A stretch of 18,722 bases of DNA from CAZOKN01 sp964580525 (GCA_964580525.1 CAZOKN010000036.1:1-18722), one strand, 5' to 3'. Numbered from the stretch's first letter, positions 1-7,222 are shown. A program made the numbers and translations. Notes: a model not told the origin generated them from the letters alone.

Positions 1-1
1 A

Positions 2-685
2 TATCTTGATAAGAATTATAATGATACCTTTGATGATGGAGATGAAATTATAAAAGATGCATCATATAAAGTTTCAGGTGCTAAGGCACAGGATATTGGT
101 GGTGGTACAAAATTCATAACCGGTCTAGATCCATATAAACCTTCTAATATTGAAGTTGATGTTTCTTCGCTTGAAGATCCTTTCTGGATTCCAAAAGAGA
201 AGGGGATTAGTGTTGTGCCAAGGCCTGGAAGTGTTACTAAACTTGATTTTCCAATTGTAAATACTAGCGAAATAGATGGTAATACATATGTAGTTCGTGG
301 TGGTGATAAAGTTCCGGCACCAAGGGTGATATTAAATTTATTGGATAGTAATGGTGCAGTTATTTCTACAACAAAGAGCGAATTCGATGGGTTTTATATA
401 TTTGAAGGTGTTGTGCCAGGTAAATACGTAATTGCCGTGGCTGATGATAGTTTAGAAAAATTTAAATCATCTAGTTCAGATACGAAAGAAGTTGAAATTA
501 AACCCGGCGCTGATTTCATAAGCGGTTTGAATATTGTTATTAGCGGAAGAAATCGTCGAGAAGATGCGGAAGCTTTTGATAGAACTGTTATTGAGAATAT
601 AGAAGAAGAAAAAGATGACGTGCCAGAAAATATAAAAGATGGTGAACCTGTCGCATTGCCTCCGCCGGAGGAGATGAAGGAATAA
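2..685 (+). CDS. C-terminal part of large secreted/outer-membrane protein with carboxypeptidase-regulatory-like domain (5' truncated)
   Basis: The frame is open from the first bases of the window to a TAA at 683-685, giving 227 visible residues, so the true start lies upstream. A GTG at 215 is only an internal codon; coding sequence of the same character runs through it. The first ~85 residues hold a linker with 'DPFWIP' and 'PRPGSVTKLDFP'. Residues ~89-155 look like a carboxypeptidase-regulatory or SdrD/CNA-B-like beta-sandwich, with the hallmark 'SEFDGFYIFEGVVPGKY'. The tail is acidic and proline-rich. From memory, the 'prpG..v.ldfPv...eidG..' pattern before such a domain occurs at the C-terminus of large usher-like or surface proteins of alphaproteobacteria; that is inference, not a search result. 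The protein probably acts in the periplasm or outer membrane. Its partner genes would lie upstream of the window. Confidence 0.6.
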   Translation, partial: YLDKNYNDTFDDGDEIIKDASYKVSGAKAQDIGGGTKFITGLDPYKPSNIEVDVSSLEDPFWIPKEKGISVVPRPGSVTKLDFPIVNTSEIDGNTYVVRGGDKVPAPRVILNLLDSNGAVISTTKSEFDGFYIFEGVVPGKYVIAVADDSLEKFKSSSSDTKEVEIKPGADFISGLNIVISGRNRREDAEAFDRTVIENIEEEKDDVPENIKDGEPVALPPPEEMKE

Positions 686-706
686 AAAGGGGCGAAAAAT
701 CGCCCC
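684..706 (-). terminator. Intrinsic terminator of the rpmH-argB gene string
   Basis: A perfect 7-bp stem GGGGCGA/TCGCCCC (689-695 with 700-706) has a 4-nt loop. Read on the minus strand it is followed by five T (688-684), and it starts 8 nt after the argB stop. On the plus strand it follows the truncated gene but has only a poor T-tract (AAAATTT), so any bidirectional action would be weaker in that direction. Confidence 0.8.
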
Positions 707-714
707 AAAATTTC

Positions 715-1632
715 CTAGGCCATCAACATTGTGCCGGTTCCTAGCTCAGTGAAAGTCTCCAGCAATAAAACATGTGGAATTCTGCCATCAAGTATATGCG
801 CGGCTTCTGTATGATTTTGAATAGCTTTAATGCAAGTTTCTACTTTTGGAATCATGCCGCCGGTTATAACGCCGCTTTTCATGAGTTTTTGGGCTTGTGA
901 TACTGTCATATCACTAATCAATTTACCTTCTTTATCCAAAACTCCTGGTACGTCAGTAAGCATAATAAGTTTATTTGAAGCAATCGCAGAGGCAATTGCG
1001 CCTGCAGCGCTATCAGCGTTAATATTATAAGTTTCACCATTTTCACCGCGGCCAATTGGCGCTATAACAGGAATTATGTCTGATTCTTCAAATAGAACAA
1101 GAGCCTCAGGATTTATGTCTGTAGGTTCGCCCACAAATCCAAGATCAAGTATTTGCTCAATATTAGAATCAGGATCTTTTTTAGTTCTTCTTAATTTTCT
1201 TGCTGAAATTAGGCCTGCATCTTTTCCAGATAAGCCAATTGCTGTACCACCAGCAAGATTAATAGCAGTAACTATTTGTTTGTTGATTGATCCAGCTAAA
1301 ACCATTTCCACAATTTCGACAGTGGCTTGATCAGTTACTCTGAGGCCATCGATGAAAGAGCTAGTGATTTTCAATTTTTCTAGCATTTGGCTGATTTGAG
1401 GACCGCCACCATGTACTATCACAGGATTTATACCAACCTGTTTCATCATAACAACATCGCGAGCAAATTTTTCGGAAAGCTCTTTGCTGCCCATTGCGCT
1501 ACCGCCGTATTTTATGACGAATGTTTCGCCGGAAAACTGACGCATGTAAGGCAAAGCTTCTGATAAAACTTGTGCTTTTTCTAATTGTTCTTTTGTTGCT
1601 TTTATTTGAAGTGGTTCTTTACCTTTTGTCAT
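715..1632 (-). CDS. argB: Acetylglutamate kinase
   Basis: Phosphorylates N-acetyl-L-glutamate with ATP, the second step of arginine (ornithine) biosynthesis, in the cytosol. The 305-residue length matches the long form of the family. Amino-acid-kinase motifs are all present: KYGGSAM at 41-47, HGGGPQI at 74-80, NINADSAAG at 203-211, TDVPGVLD at 226-233 and GGMIPK at 258-263. A predicted helix precedes the first strand (about residues 14-33, LEKAQVLSEALPYMRQF). In the family such an N-terminal helix goes with the arginine-inhibited hexameric enzymes, so feedback inhibition by arginine is likely but inferred. The ATG at 1632 has an AAGAAAG ribosome-binding site about 7 nt upstream and lies 13 nt after the engB stop, so argB is probably the last gene of the rpmH string. 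No other arg gene is in the window. Confidence 0.97.
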   Translation of the reverse strand: MTKGKEPLQIKATKEQLEKAQVLSEALPYMRQFSGETFVIKYGGSAMGSKELSEKFARDVVMMKQVGINPVIVHGGGPQISQMLEKLKITSSFIDGLRVTDQATVEIVEMVLAGSINKQIVTAINLAGGTAIGLSGKDAGLISARKLRRTKKDPDSNIEQILDLGFVGEPTDINPEALVLFEESDIIPVIAPIGRGENGETYNINADSAAGAIASAIASNKLIMLTDVPGVLDKEGKLISDMTVSQAQKLMKSGVITGGMIPKVETCIKAIQNHTEAAHILDGRIPHVLLLETFTELGTGTMLMA

Positions 1633-1645
1633 AATCTAATCTTTC

Positions 1646-2275
1646 TTAAATTAATCTTGCTAGATCAGCGCGCAAAGATTCTATGCCTTCCTTTTCGCGG
1701 CTGCTGGTTACAAATACCTCCGGTAGAAGAGCCGTATGGTTAATCGCAACTGACTTTATATCAGAAATAATTTTATCTACATCTGTTTTTTTAGTTTTAT
1801 CAGCTTTTGTTAAAACAAGCTGATAGCTCAATGCTATATCGTCTAATAAATACATTATATCGCGATCAGATTCCTTAAGGCCACGGCGCGAATCGATCAA
1901 TAAGCAAAGCTTCTTTAAAGTTGTGCGACTCATCAGATAATCTCTGATTAAGCCCTTCCATTCATTTCGATCTTTCTTTGAAACTTTTGCGTAGCCATAG
2001 CCGGGCAAATCAACAAGGATTAATTTATCGCGCAGAGAGAAAAAATTAAGCTGGTTAGTCTGGCCTGGAGTGTTAGAAGTTCTAACTAACGTTTTGCGGC
2101 CGGTGAGGGCGTTTATAAGGCTTGATTTGCCAACATTGGAAAGCCCAGCAAAAGCCACTTCGTTTACCGTTTCATCCAACAAATCCTCTATTCGCTTAGC
2201 ACCGGCAATAAACTGGCAATGCCCAGAAAAAAGCCAATTACCAAACTCTATAGACTTCTGCTGACCTTCATCCAT
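1646..2275 (-). CDS. engB: Ribosome-biogenesis GTPase EngB (YihA/YsxC)
   Basis: A small TRAFAC-class GTPase of 209 residues, needed in family members for late assembly of the 50S ribosomal subunit. The GTPase motifs are intact and in order: G1 GLSNVGKSS (44-52), the G2 loop in SNTPGQT with Thr73, G3 DLPG (89-92) followed by the EngB-typical YGYAKV, G4 TKAD (156-159) and G5 TSS (190-192). The start ATG at 2275 is one base after the yidC stop (TAA-T-ATG), so it is probably translated by coupling or re-initiation from yidC. The adjacency yidC-engB-argB is a recurrent alphaproteobacterial arrangement. Confidence 0.96.
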   Translation of the reverse strand: MDEGQQKSIEFGNWLFSGHCQFIAGAKRIEDLLDETVNEVAFAGLSNVGKSSLINALTGRKTLVRTSNTPGQTNQLNFFSLRDKLILVDLPGYGYAKVSKKDRNEWKGLIRDYLMSRTTLKKLCLLIDSRRGLKESDRDIMYLLDDIALSYQLVLTKADKTKKTDVDKIISDIKSVAINHTALLPEVFVTSSREKEGIESLRADLARLI

Positions 2276-2276
2276 A

Positions 2277-4007
2277 TTATTTAGGCAAACGTTTAGTTAT
2301 AAATAGTTGCTGTATTATCGACAATGTGTTGTTCCATGCCCAGTAAATAACAAGTCCAGCTGGGAAATGTGAGAACATGAATACAAAAATAAAAGGTAAC
2401 ATGTTCATTATTTTTTCCTGAGTAGGATCTGCCGGTTTAGGATTTAACTTTTGCTGGATATACATTGTTAATCCCATAACTATAGGCAATACACCAATCA
2501 TCAAAAACGCTGGAGGTGTCCATGAAATTAGCCCAAACAAATTGAACAACGAAGTTGGATCTTGAACTGAAAGGTCTTTTATCCAGCCATAGAAAGGTGC
2601 ATGGCGCATTTCTATCGTAACAAACAGAACTTTGTATAGCGCAAAAAATACTGGTATTTGTACTATCATTGGCAAACAGCCAGACATTGGATTGACACGC
2701 TCGCTTCTATAAAGTTCCATTATTGACTTGTTAAGAGTGCTTTTATCTTCTTTATGTTTGTCTTTTAGTTCTGTTACCTGTGGCTGTAGTCGCTTCAGGT
2801 GATGCATGCTTGCATAAGATTTATTTGCTAATGGGAATAAAGCTGCCTTTACACAGACAGTAAGTAAAAGAATTGCTAGGCCAAAATTACCACTTAGCTT
2901 GTGGAAATAAGTTAGCAATTTAAATAGAGGCTTGGTGATAAAATACAAACGTCCAAAATCAACCGCTCTGTCGAATAGAGGGATGTGAAGTTCTTCTCTG
3001 TATTTATCGAGCATACTAAATTCTTTTGCGCCGGCAAATAGGTGATTCTTTACCTCAAAACTTGCTCCTGGAGCGATCTCATTTCTCTGGCCAANNNNNN
3101 NNNNCTGGCCAAGATAATCAACCTGATAACGGTCATGACCGTTTATATAAAAATATTTAAAATCAGCATTGAAGCTATGTTTTTCATCAGGAATTATGGC
3201 AGAAAACCAATATTTATCTGTTATGCCAAACCATCCAACTGTATTTTTAAATTCTGTTTTTTTATTTTTCTTCAGATCGTTGTAGGTATTTTCTGTAAGT
3301 AATCCGTCCATAGCGCCGATAGGTCCCTCATGCAATATGGCATAAGGTTTTGCAACCTGAATATAAGCTCTATTTATTAGGCCATAAGGGAGTAGAGAGA
3401 TTGACGAACCGCTGCTGTTTTCTACTTTTCTTGTTATGGTAAACATATAATCTTTATCAACAGCAATGTTTATAGAAAATTTTAGGCCGTTGCCGTTATC
3501 CCAGAAAAGACTTACAGGTTTATTTTCTGCTAGGATTTTATCATTCGTTTTCCAAACAGTTTTTGCAGTAGGGACTACAATATTTGAGTTTGTATCTGTT
3601 ACCCAGCCAAATTCAGCAAAATAAACATCACTAGAGCCCGATGGTGAAAATATAACTACATCTCCTGAAGACGGATCGATGGTATTTTTGTATTTTTCTA
3701 AAGTTAGATCGTCAAAACGCGCACCTTTTAGGGATATAGAGCCACGCAAACTATCAGTTTTGATTGTTATACGATCGGATTGTTTTATTGCATCGTCGCG
3801 TGACAATATTTTATCAGGAGAGTTTATTTCTCCTCCAATGGAATTTTTTTCTGGACCTGTAGATAGTGTTTTTGCTTGCTCGGCAGCGGCTTGTGCAGCA
3901 ACTTCTTGAGCGTGTTTTAGCTTAGGGCTTGCATAAAAATGCTGCCACAGAAATAAAACTGAGCATGATAATATTATGGCGAGTATTAAGTTTTTTGTGT
4001 CTTGCAT
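2277..4007 (-). CDS. yidC: Membrane protein insertase YidC (contains an assembly gap)
   Basis: Inserts and folds inner-membrane proteins, alone or with SecYEG. One transmembrane segment at residues ~5-26 is followed by a large periplasmic beta domain. The C-terminal Oxa1/60KD_IMP core comes last, with 'LLLTVCVKAALFPLANKSYASM', 'NPMSGCLPMIVQIPVFFALYKVL' and 'FPAGLVIYWAWNN'. The groove position that is Arg in E. coli is Lys here (VCVKAALFP). The reading frame is uninterrupted across ten Ns at 3095-3104, which encode four unknown residues between YLGQ and GQRNEI. CTGGCCAA flanks both sides of the Ns, so the true protein is probably 570 rather than 576 residues. The start overlaps the 3' end of yidD by 22 nt. 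An in-frame TAA nine bases upstream of the ATG excludes a longer start. Confidence 0.96.
   Translation of the reverse strand: MQDTKNLILAIILSCSVLFLWQHFYASPKLKHAQEVAAQAAAEQAKTLSTGPEKNSIGGEINSPDKILSRDDAIKQSDRITIKTDSLRGSISLKGARFDDLTLEKYKNTIDPSSGDVVIFSPSGSSDVYFAEFGWVTDTNSNIVVPTAKTVWKTNDKILAENKPVSLFWDNGNGLKFSINIAVDKDYMFTITRKVENSSGSSISLLPYGLINRAYIQVAKPYAILHEGPIGAMDGLLTENTYNDLKKNKKTEFKNTVGWFGITDKYWFSAIIPDEKHSFNADFKYFYINGHDRYQVDYLGQXXXXGQRNEIAPGASFEVKNHLFAGAKEFSMLDKYREELHIPLFDRAVDFGRLYFITKPLFKLLTYFHKLSGNFGLAILLLTVCVKAALFPLANKSYASMHHLKRLQPQVTELKDKHKEDKSTLNKSIMELYRSERVNPMSGCLPMIVQIPVFFALYKVLFVTIEMRHAPFYGWIKDLSVQDPTSLFNLFGLISWTPPAFLMIGVLPIVMGLTMYIQQKLNPKPADPTQEKIMNMLPFIFVFMFSHFPAGLVIYWAWNNTLSIIQQLFITKRLPK
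3095..3104. other. Assembly gap of 10 N inside yidC, flanked by an 8-bp direct repeat
   Basis: Ten N at 3095-3104. CTGGCCAA stands directly before (3087-3094) and directly after (3105-3112). Ten Ns plus one repeat copy equals 18 bases, so collapsing them keeps the yidC frame. This looks like two contig ends that overlap and were joined with a fixed-size spacer, not like missing sequence. Confidence 0.85.
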
Positions 4008-4237
4008 GATATTTTATCGCATTTTGTTGGTACAGGATCAAAACCGCTACCACCCCAAGGCTGACAGCGAAATAAACGTTTTATAGTTAATAACGTGCCG
4101 CGTGTTATACCATGAACTTTCAATGCTTCAAGTGCATATTGCGAACAGGATGGATAATATCTGCAAGCCGGTGGTAGAAATGGTGAGATAATTATCTGAT
4201 ATAGTCTGATTATAGCCATTAAGAGCGTTCTGAACAT
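3986..4237 (-). CDS. yidD: Membrane protein insertion efficiency factor YidD
   Basis: A small inner-face membrane-associated protein of 83 residues that helps YidC-dependent insertion in E. coli; its exact biochemical role is not settled. The family signature is intact: an amphipathic N-terminal helix (IIRLYQIIISPFLPP), the cysteine motif CRYYPSCSQYA and the C-terminal CQPWGGSGFDPVP. It lies 25 nt after the rnpA stop and overlaps the yidC start by 22 nt, so it is expected to be translationally coupled to its functional partner. An AGG-type ribosome-binding site precedes the ATG. Confidence 0.95.
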   Translation of the reverse strand: MFRTLLMAIIRLYQIIISPFLPPACRYYPSCSQYALEALKVHGITRGTLLTIKRLFRCQPWGGSGFDPVPTKCDKISCKTQKT

Positions 4238-4262
4238 TTTAGAACCTGCTTAGTTTTTATTG

Positions 4263-4616
4263 CTATGAATTTGATATAGTATTGTTAGCTGTATGTAATG
4301 CGTATTTAAGATCTTTTACTATGTCACCAAAGTCTCTGTCTAAAGCCGAATTGCGACCTATGATGACATAATCATAAGACGCTGTTGATAGAGATGGTAA
4401 AGCAATTCTAGCTGCAGCCCTAAGCCTTCTTTTTATACGATTGCGTATAGCAGCGTTGCCAAGTTTTTTTGTAGCTGTGAAGCCAAGCCTTACAGTATCT
4501 TTGCTTTCTGTATCATTATGGGACACCTGCAAAACAAGGCTCTTTGCAGAAACCCTATTTTTAGAGCCATTAAGCCTGACAAACTCGCTTCTTTTCTTTA
4601 AAGATTCGATTTTCAT
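4263..4616 (-). CDS. rnpA: Ribonuclease P protein component
   Basis: The protein subunit of RNase P, which binds the catalytic RNA (rnpB, not in this window) and pre-tRNA leaders for 5'-end maturation of tRNAs. It has 117 residues, a normal length. The N-terminal LKKRSEFVRL and the RNR motif RNRIKRRLR at residues 58-66 identify it, together with VRLGFTATKKLGNAAIRN. Its ATG overlaps the rpmH stop by one base (TAATG), so it should be coupled to L34 synthesis. Confidence 0.95.
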   Translation of the reverse strand: MKIESLKKRSEFVRLNGSKNRVSAKSLVLQVSHNDTESKDTVRLGFTATKKLGNAAIRNRIKRRLRAAARIALPSLSTASYDYVIIGRNSALDRDFGDIVKDLKYALHTANNTISNS

Positions 4617-4750
4617 TAAGCACTGAGACGCTTACGGCCCCTTGAGCGACGGTTGCTAAGAATTTTTCTGCCACCAGTGGTTTGCATCCTGGCACGGAAG
4701 CCATGTCTGCGTTTACGAACCAAATTACTAGGCTGATAAGTACGTTTCAC
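4616..4750 (-). CDS. rpmH: 50S ribosomal protein L34
   Basis: A 44-residue, highly basic ribosomal protein. It begins (V/M)KRTYQPSNLVRKRRHGFRAR and ends GRKRLSA, and the family pattern KRTYQPS...RHGFRARM...GRKIL..RR.KGRK-like is complete. The start codon is GTG at 4750. An AAGGAG Shine-Dalgarno lies 8 nt upstream, and the nearest upstream ATG runs into a stop after four codons, so GTG is the real start. The stop shares its final A with the rnpA ATG. This is the first gene of the minus-strand string. Confidence 0.95.
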   Translation of the reverse strand: MKRTYQPSNLVRKRRHGFRARMQTTGGRKILSNRRSRGRKRLSA

Positions 4751-4789
4751 CTTAAAACTCCTTCATTTCTCTAACTATAAGAGGTGACC

Positions 4790-4817
4790 TATATAAACTA
4801 AATTAAAGTTAAGTCAA
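4790..4817 (-). promoter_or_regulatory. Putative sigma70-type promoter of rpmH
   Basis: On the minus strand, TTGACT (4817-4812), a 16-nt spacer and TATATA (4795-4790) lie about 40-70 nt upstream of the rpmH start. The -35 element is inside a CtrA-box-like sequence. Confidence 0.5.
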
Positions 4818-4824
4818 TATTAAC
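4809..4824. promoter_or_regulatory. Candidate CtrA box (TTAA-N7-TTAAC) in the rpmH/pilin divergent region
   Basis: TTAAGTCAATATTAAC matches the full Caulobacter-type CtrA consensus TTAA-N7-TTAAC. It covers the putative rpmH -35 element and lies about 140 nt upstream of the pilin start. Because the region is AT-rich, chance matches are expected at a low rate, so function is inferred. Confidence 0.4.
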
Positions 4825-4922
4825 TATTTAGATGTTATAATAATATTTACGTAAATTTTGGATATGGTATTATTATTTTGTAGTTTTTATCATATTGATA
4901 GGTTGCTTAAGTTCCTGTAGCC

Positions 4923-4954
4923 TATAATTAGTATATTATAATTATTAATAGGGT
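4923..4954 (+). promoter_or_regulatory. Tandem -10-like elements and ribosome-binding site before the pilin gene
   Basis: TATAAT occurs at 4923-4928 and again at 4937-4942, with no convincing -35 at normal spacing for either. The ribosome-binding site AGGGTGAG ends about 6-8 nt before the ATG at 4963. The -10 calls are weak because the region is very AT-rich. Confidence 0.3.
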
Positions 4955-4962
4955 GAGTTGCT

Positions 4963-5733
4963 ATGTCGTCCAATAAACAAAAAGGTTTCACACTGGTTGA
5001 ATTATCCATTGTGATAGTAATTGTGGGTTTGATTGTTTCCGGTGTAGTTGCTGGTCAGAGCTTGGTAAAACAAGCGCAGCTCAGGTCTATTATATCTGAA
5101 CAGGAGCAGTTGAAATCAACGATAAATGCTTTCAGGCTGGAATATAACGGTTATCCTGGTGATATAACAAACGGTTCTTCTTATTTTACAACCGGTTGCA
5201 GTGCTGCGGGCGGATGGGCAGCTGCAAGTGTTGCGGCTGATTGTAATGGTGATGGTAATAGTCAGGTTTTAATGGCTGCTGGTAACACAGGAGAGGCCTA
5301 TGCGGCATGGGTGGAGCTTGCAAAAGCTAACCTGTATCCTGGTGTATTTATTCCTGGTGCGGTAGTTGCTGGTACTATAAACACCAACATTCCGGCATCT
5401 AAATTTTCCGGTTATGGTATAACTTTAGGTTATGATGATTCTTCTAGTGACTTGACAGCTGGTGACGCTGCTTCTTCCGGTGGAAGAGATGCTGGTAAAA
5501 ATGTGATTGTATTTGGATCTGCGACTGCTGGTGTTGCCAATGGTACTGGCCTTTCAGTTAACAGGGCTTATGTTATAGATACAAAAGTGGATGATGGTAA
5601 CCCTGTAAAAGGTATAGTTTTGGCTGTTGGCGTTGTTGCTGCCGGCGCTACAGATTGCGGTGTTGCGGCGACTTCACTTTATAAATATAACTCTACAGAT
5701 ACAGCACCTTGCTCTGTAGCATTTCCTTTCTAG
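4963..5733 (+). CDS. Type IV pilin-like protein (prepilin-type N-terminal methylation domain)
   Basis: A 256-residue protein with a class III signal. A short basic leader MSSNKQKG is followed by FTLVELSIVIVIVGLIVSGVV, with the prepilin peptidase cut expected after Gly8 and the conserved Glu at mature position 5 (E13). The hydrophobic helix continues into an amphipathic stretch (residues ~33-60). The globular part is rich in Gly, Ala, Ser and Thr. It has four cysteines (79, 94, 232, 250) that could form two disulfides, and a Ca-loop-like CNGDGNSQ at 94-101. It should sit in the inner membrane and be assembled into a pilus or pseudopilus. No prepilin peptidase, assembly ATPase or other pilin is nearby, so whether it is a major pilin, minor pilin or secretion pseudopilin cannot be decided. 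It is flanked by the rpmH string and tldD as a single-gene unit with its own terminator. Confidence 0.85.
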   Translation: MSSNKQKGFTLVELSIVIVIVGLIVSGVVAGQSLVKQAQLRSIISEQEQLKSTINAFRLEYNGYPGDITNGSSYFTTGCSAAGGWAAASVAADCNGDGNSQVLMAAGNTGEAYAAWVELAKANLYPGVFIPGAVVAGTINTNIPASKFSGYGITLGYDDSSSDLTAGDAASSGGRDAGKNVIVFGSATAGVANGTGLSVNRAYVIDTKVDDGNPVKGIVLAVGVVAAGATDCGVAATSLYKYNSTDTAPCSVAFPF

Positions 5734-5751
5734 TTAGGGAAGATATATCCT

Positions 5752-5780
5752 AAAAAGGCCTCCAAATGGAGGCCTTTTTT
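5752..5780. terminator. Bidirectional intrinsic terminator between the pilin gene and tldD
   Basis: The stem AAAAAGGCCTCC(A)/(T)GGAGGCCTTTTT (5752-5764 with 5767-5779) has a GC-rich core and an A-tract and T-tract on either side, so it can act in both directions. It serves the pilin gene (stop at 5733) and tldD, whose stop codon (5782-5780) abuts the T-run. Confidence 0.85.
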
Positions 5781-7222
5781 TATGCACTAGTTCCGCCAAC
5801 TGTCAGGCCTTCTATTAGCACTGTAGGCTGCCCAACGCCAACAGGAACGCCTTGACCAGCTTTACCGCATGTTCCTATGCCAGGATCGAGCTTCATATCA
5901 TTTCCTATCATCTTTATGTTCTTTAAAGACTCAGGGCCGTTGCCTGCAAGTGTTACGCCTTTTACTGGGGCAGTTATTTTGCCATTTTCTATCAAATAAG
6001 CCTCCGAGGCCGAAAATACAAATTTTCCGGAAGTTATATCGACCTGTCCACCGCCGAAATTTGGGGCGTATACGCCCTTTTTAACTGAAGCTATAATTTC
6101 TTCCTGAGTTTTATCGCCGCCCAGCATATATGTGTTGGTCATGCGGGGCAGGGGGGCATATTCAAAGCTTTCACGGCGGCCATTTCCGGTTGGTTTTACG
6201 CCCATTAGCCTCGCATTCATGCGATCTTGCATGTAACCCTTTAATATTCCATCTTCTATTAATACGGTGTGCTGGGATGGTGTGCCTTCATCGTCTATAG
6301 TTAGAGAGCCACGCCTGTCATGTATTGTGCCGTCATCTACAACGGTAACGCCTTTTGCAGCAACTTGTTGGCCTAATAATCCAGAAAAAGCAGAGGTTTT
6401 TTTTCTGTTGAAGTCGCCTTCCAGTCCATGACCAACAGCCTCATGTAGTAATATTCCTGGCCAGCCATTGCCCAAAACTACCGGCATTTTTCCGGCGGGG
6501 GCGGCAACAGAATCTAGATTAACCAAAGCTTGTCTTAAAGCTTCGTCCGCGCCTTCCTTCCAAACTTTTTCAACAATGAAATTTTTATATATTTCACGTC
6601 CACCTGTTCCATGTGAACCTCTTTCCATGCGGCCATTTTTTTCAACAACAACCGAAATATTAAGACGCACTAGCGGTCGTATATCACCTGCGAATTCACC
6701 ACTGTTTTTTAAAATCCCAACAACTTGCCATTCTCCAGACAAAGAAGCTGAGACCTGCTTCACAAAAGGATTTTTATCACGCAGATATTTATCGATAGTA
6801 TTTAGCAGTTCAATTTTTGTATTAAATCCTGTTTCTTTAAGTGGATTTGAATCGGTATAAAGCTGCTGATTAGTTTTAGTTAGAATCTGACCATCGATAT
6901 TAACCTTGCCGCTATAGCCATTTTTTACAGCTTCAACAGTTTTTGCCGCTCTTTTCAATGATTCATCTGTTAGTTCAGAAGAGTGGGCATATCCAGTTAT
7001 TTCGCCCAAAACAGAACGTAAACCAAAACCTTTTCTGATATTAAAATTTGAATTTCTTAAAACTCCATCATCAAAAACAAAACTTTCTGATTCATTATAT
7101 TCAAAAAATATTTCACCATCATCAGTATTATTCAGAGAGTTATTTAAGATTTTTAGGCTATTTTCCTTAGAAAGATTTGTATTATGAAAGAAAATATCTT
7201 CTACCTTTTTTATATCAGTCAT
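5780..7222 (-). CDS. tldD: Metalloprotease TldD
   Basis: A cytosolic zinc protease of the TldD/PmbA (U62) family, 480 residues. In E. coli TldD works with TldE/PmbA to cleave peptides such as the microcin B17 precursor and the CcdA antitoxin. The metal motif HEAVGH is at 260-265 (HExxxH), followed by GLEGDFNRKK. The C-terminal family block has DPGIGTCGKAGQGVPVGVGQPT, and other conserved pieces include IDDEGTP and APLPRMTNTYM. The ATG at 7222 has a strong AGGGGAG ribosome-binding site about 10 nt upstream. It is divergent from coxB with a 94-nt intergenic space. No pmbA/tldE partner is in the window; it may lie elsewhere in the genome. Confidence 0.95.
   Translation of the reverse strand: MTDIKKVEDIFFHNTNLSKENSLKILNNSLNNTDDGEIFFEYNESESFVFDDGVLRNSNFNIRKGFGLRSVLGEITGYAHSSELTDESLKRAAKTVEAVKNGYSGKVNIDGQILTKTNQQLYTDSNPLKETGFNTKIELLNTIDKYLRDKNPFVKQVSASLSGEWQVVGILKNSGEFAGDIRPLVRLNISVVVEKNGRMERGSHGTGGREIYKNFIVEKVWKEGADEALRQALVNLDSVAAPAGKMPVVLGNGWPGILLHEAVGHGLEGDFNRKKTSAFSGLLGQQVAAKGVTVVDDGTIHDRRGSLTIDDEGTPSQHTVLIEDGILKGYMQDRMNARLMGVKPTGNGRRESFEYAPLPRMTNTYMLGGDKTQEEIIASVKKGVYAPNFGGGQVDITSGKFVFSASEAYLIENGKITAPVKGVTLAGNGPESLKNIKMIGNDMKLDPGIGTCGKAGQGVPVGVGQPTVLIEGLTVGGTSA

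Noticed and set aside
3095..3104. yidC as a pseudogene or frameshifted gene because of the N run
   Set aside because: The reading frame is the same on both sides and all functional regions are present. The Ns with flanking duplication are best explained by assembly.
4751..4962. Replication origin or tRNA near rpmH
   Set aside because: No DnaA-box cluster, dnaA/dnaN gene or cloverleaf-like sequence is seen. The region is explained by two divergent promoters.
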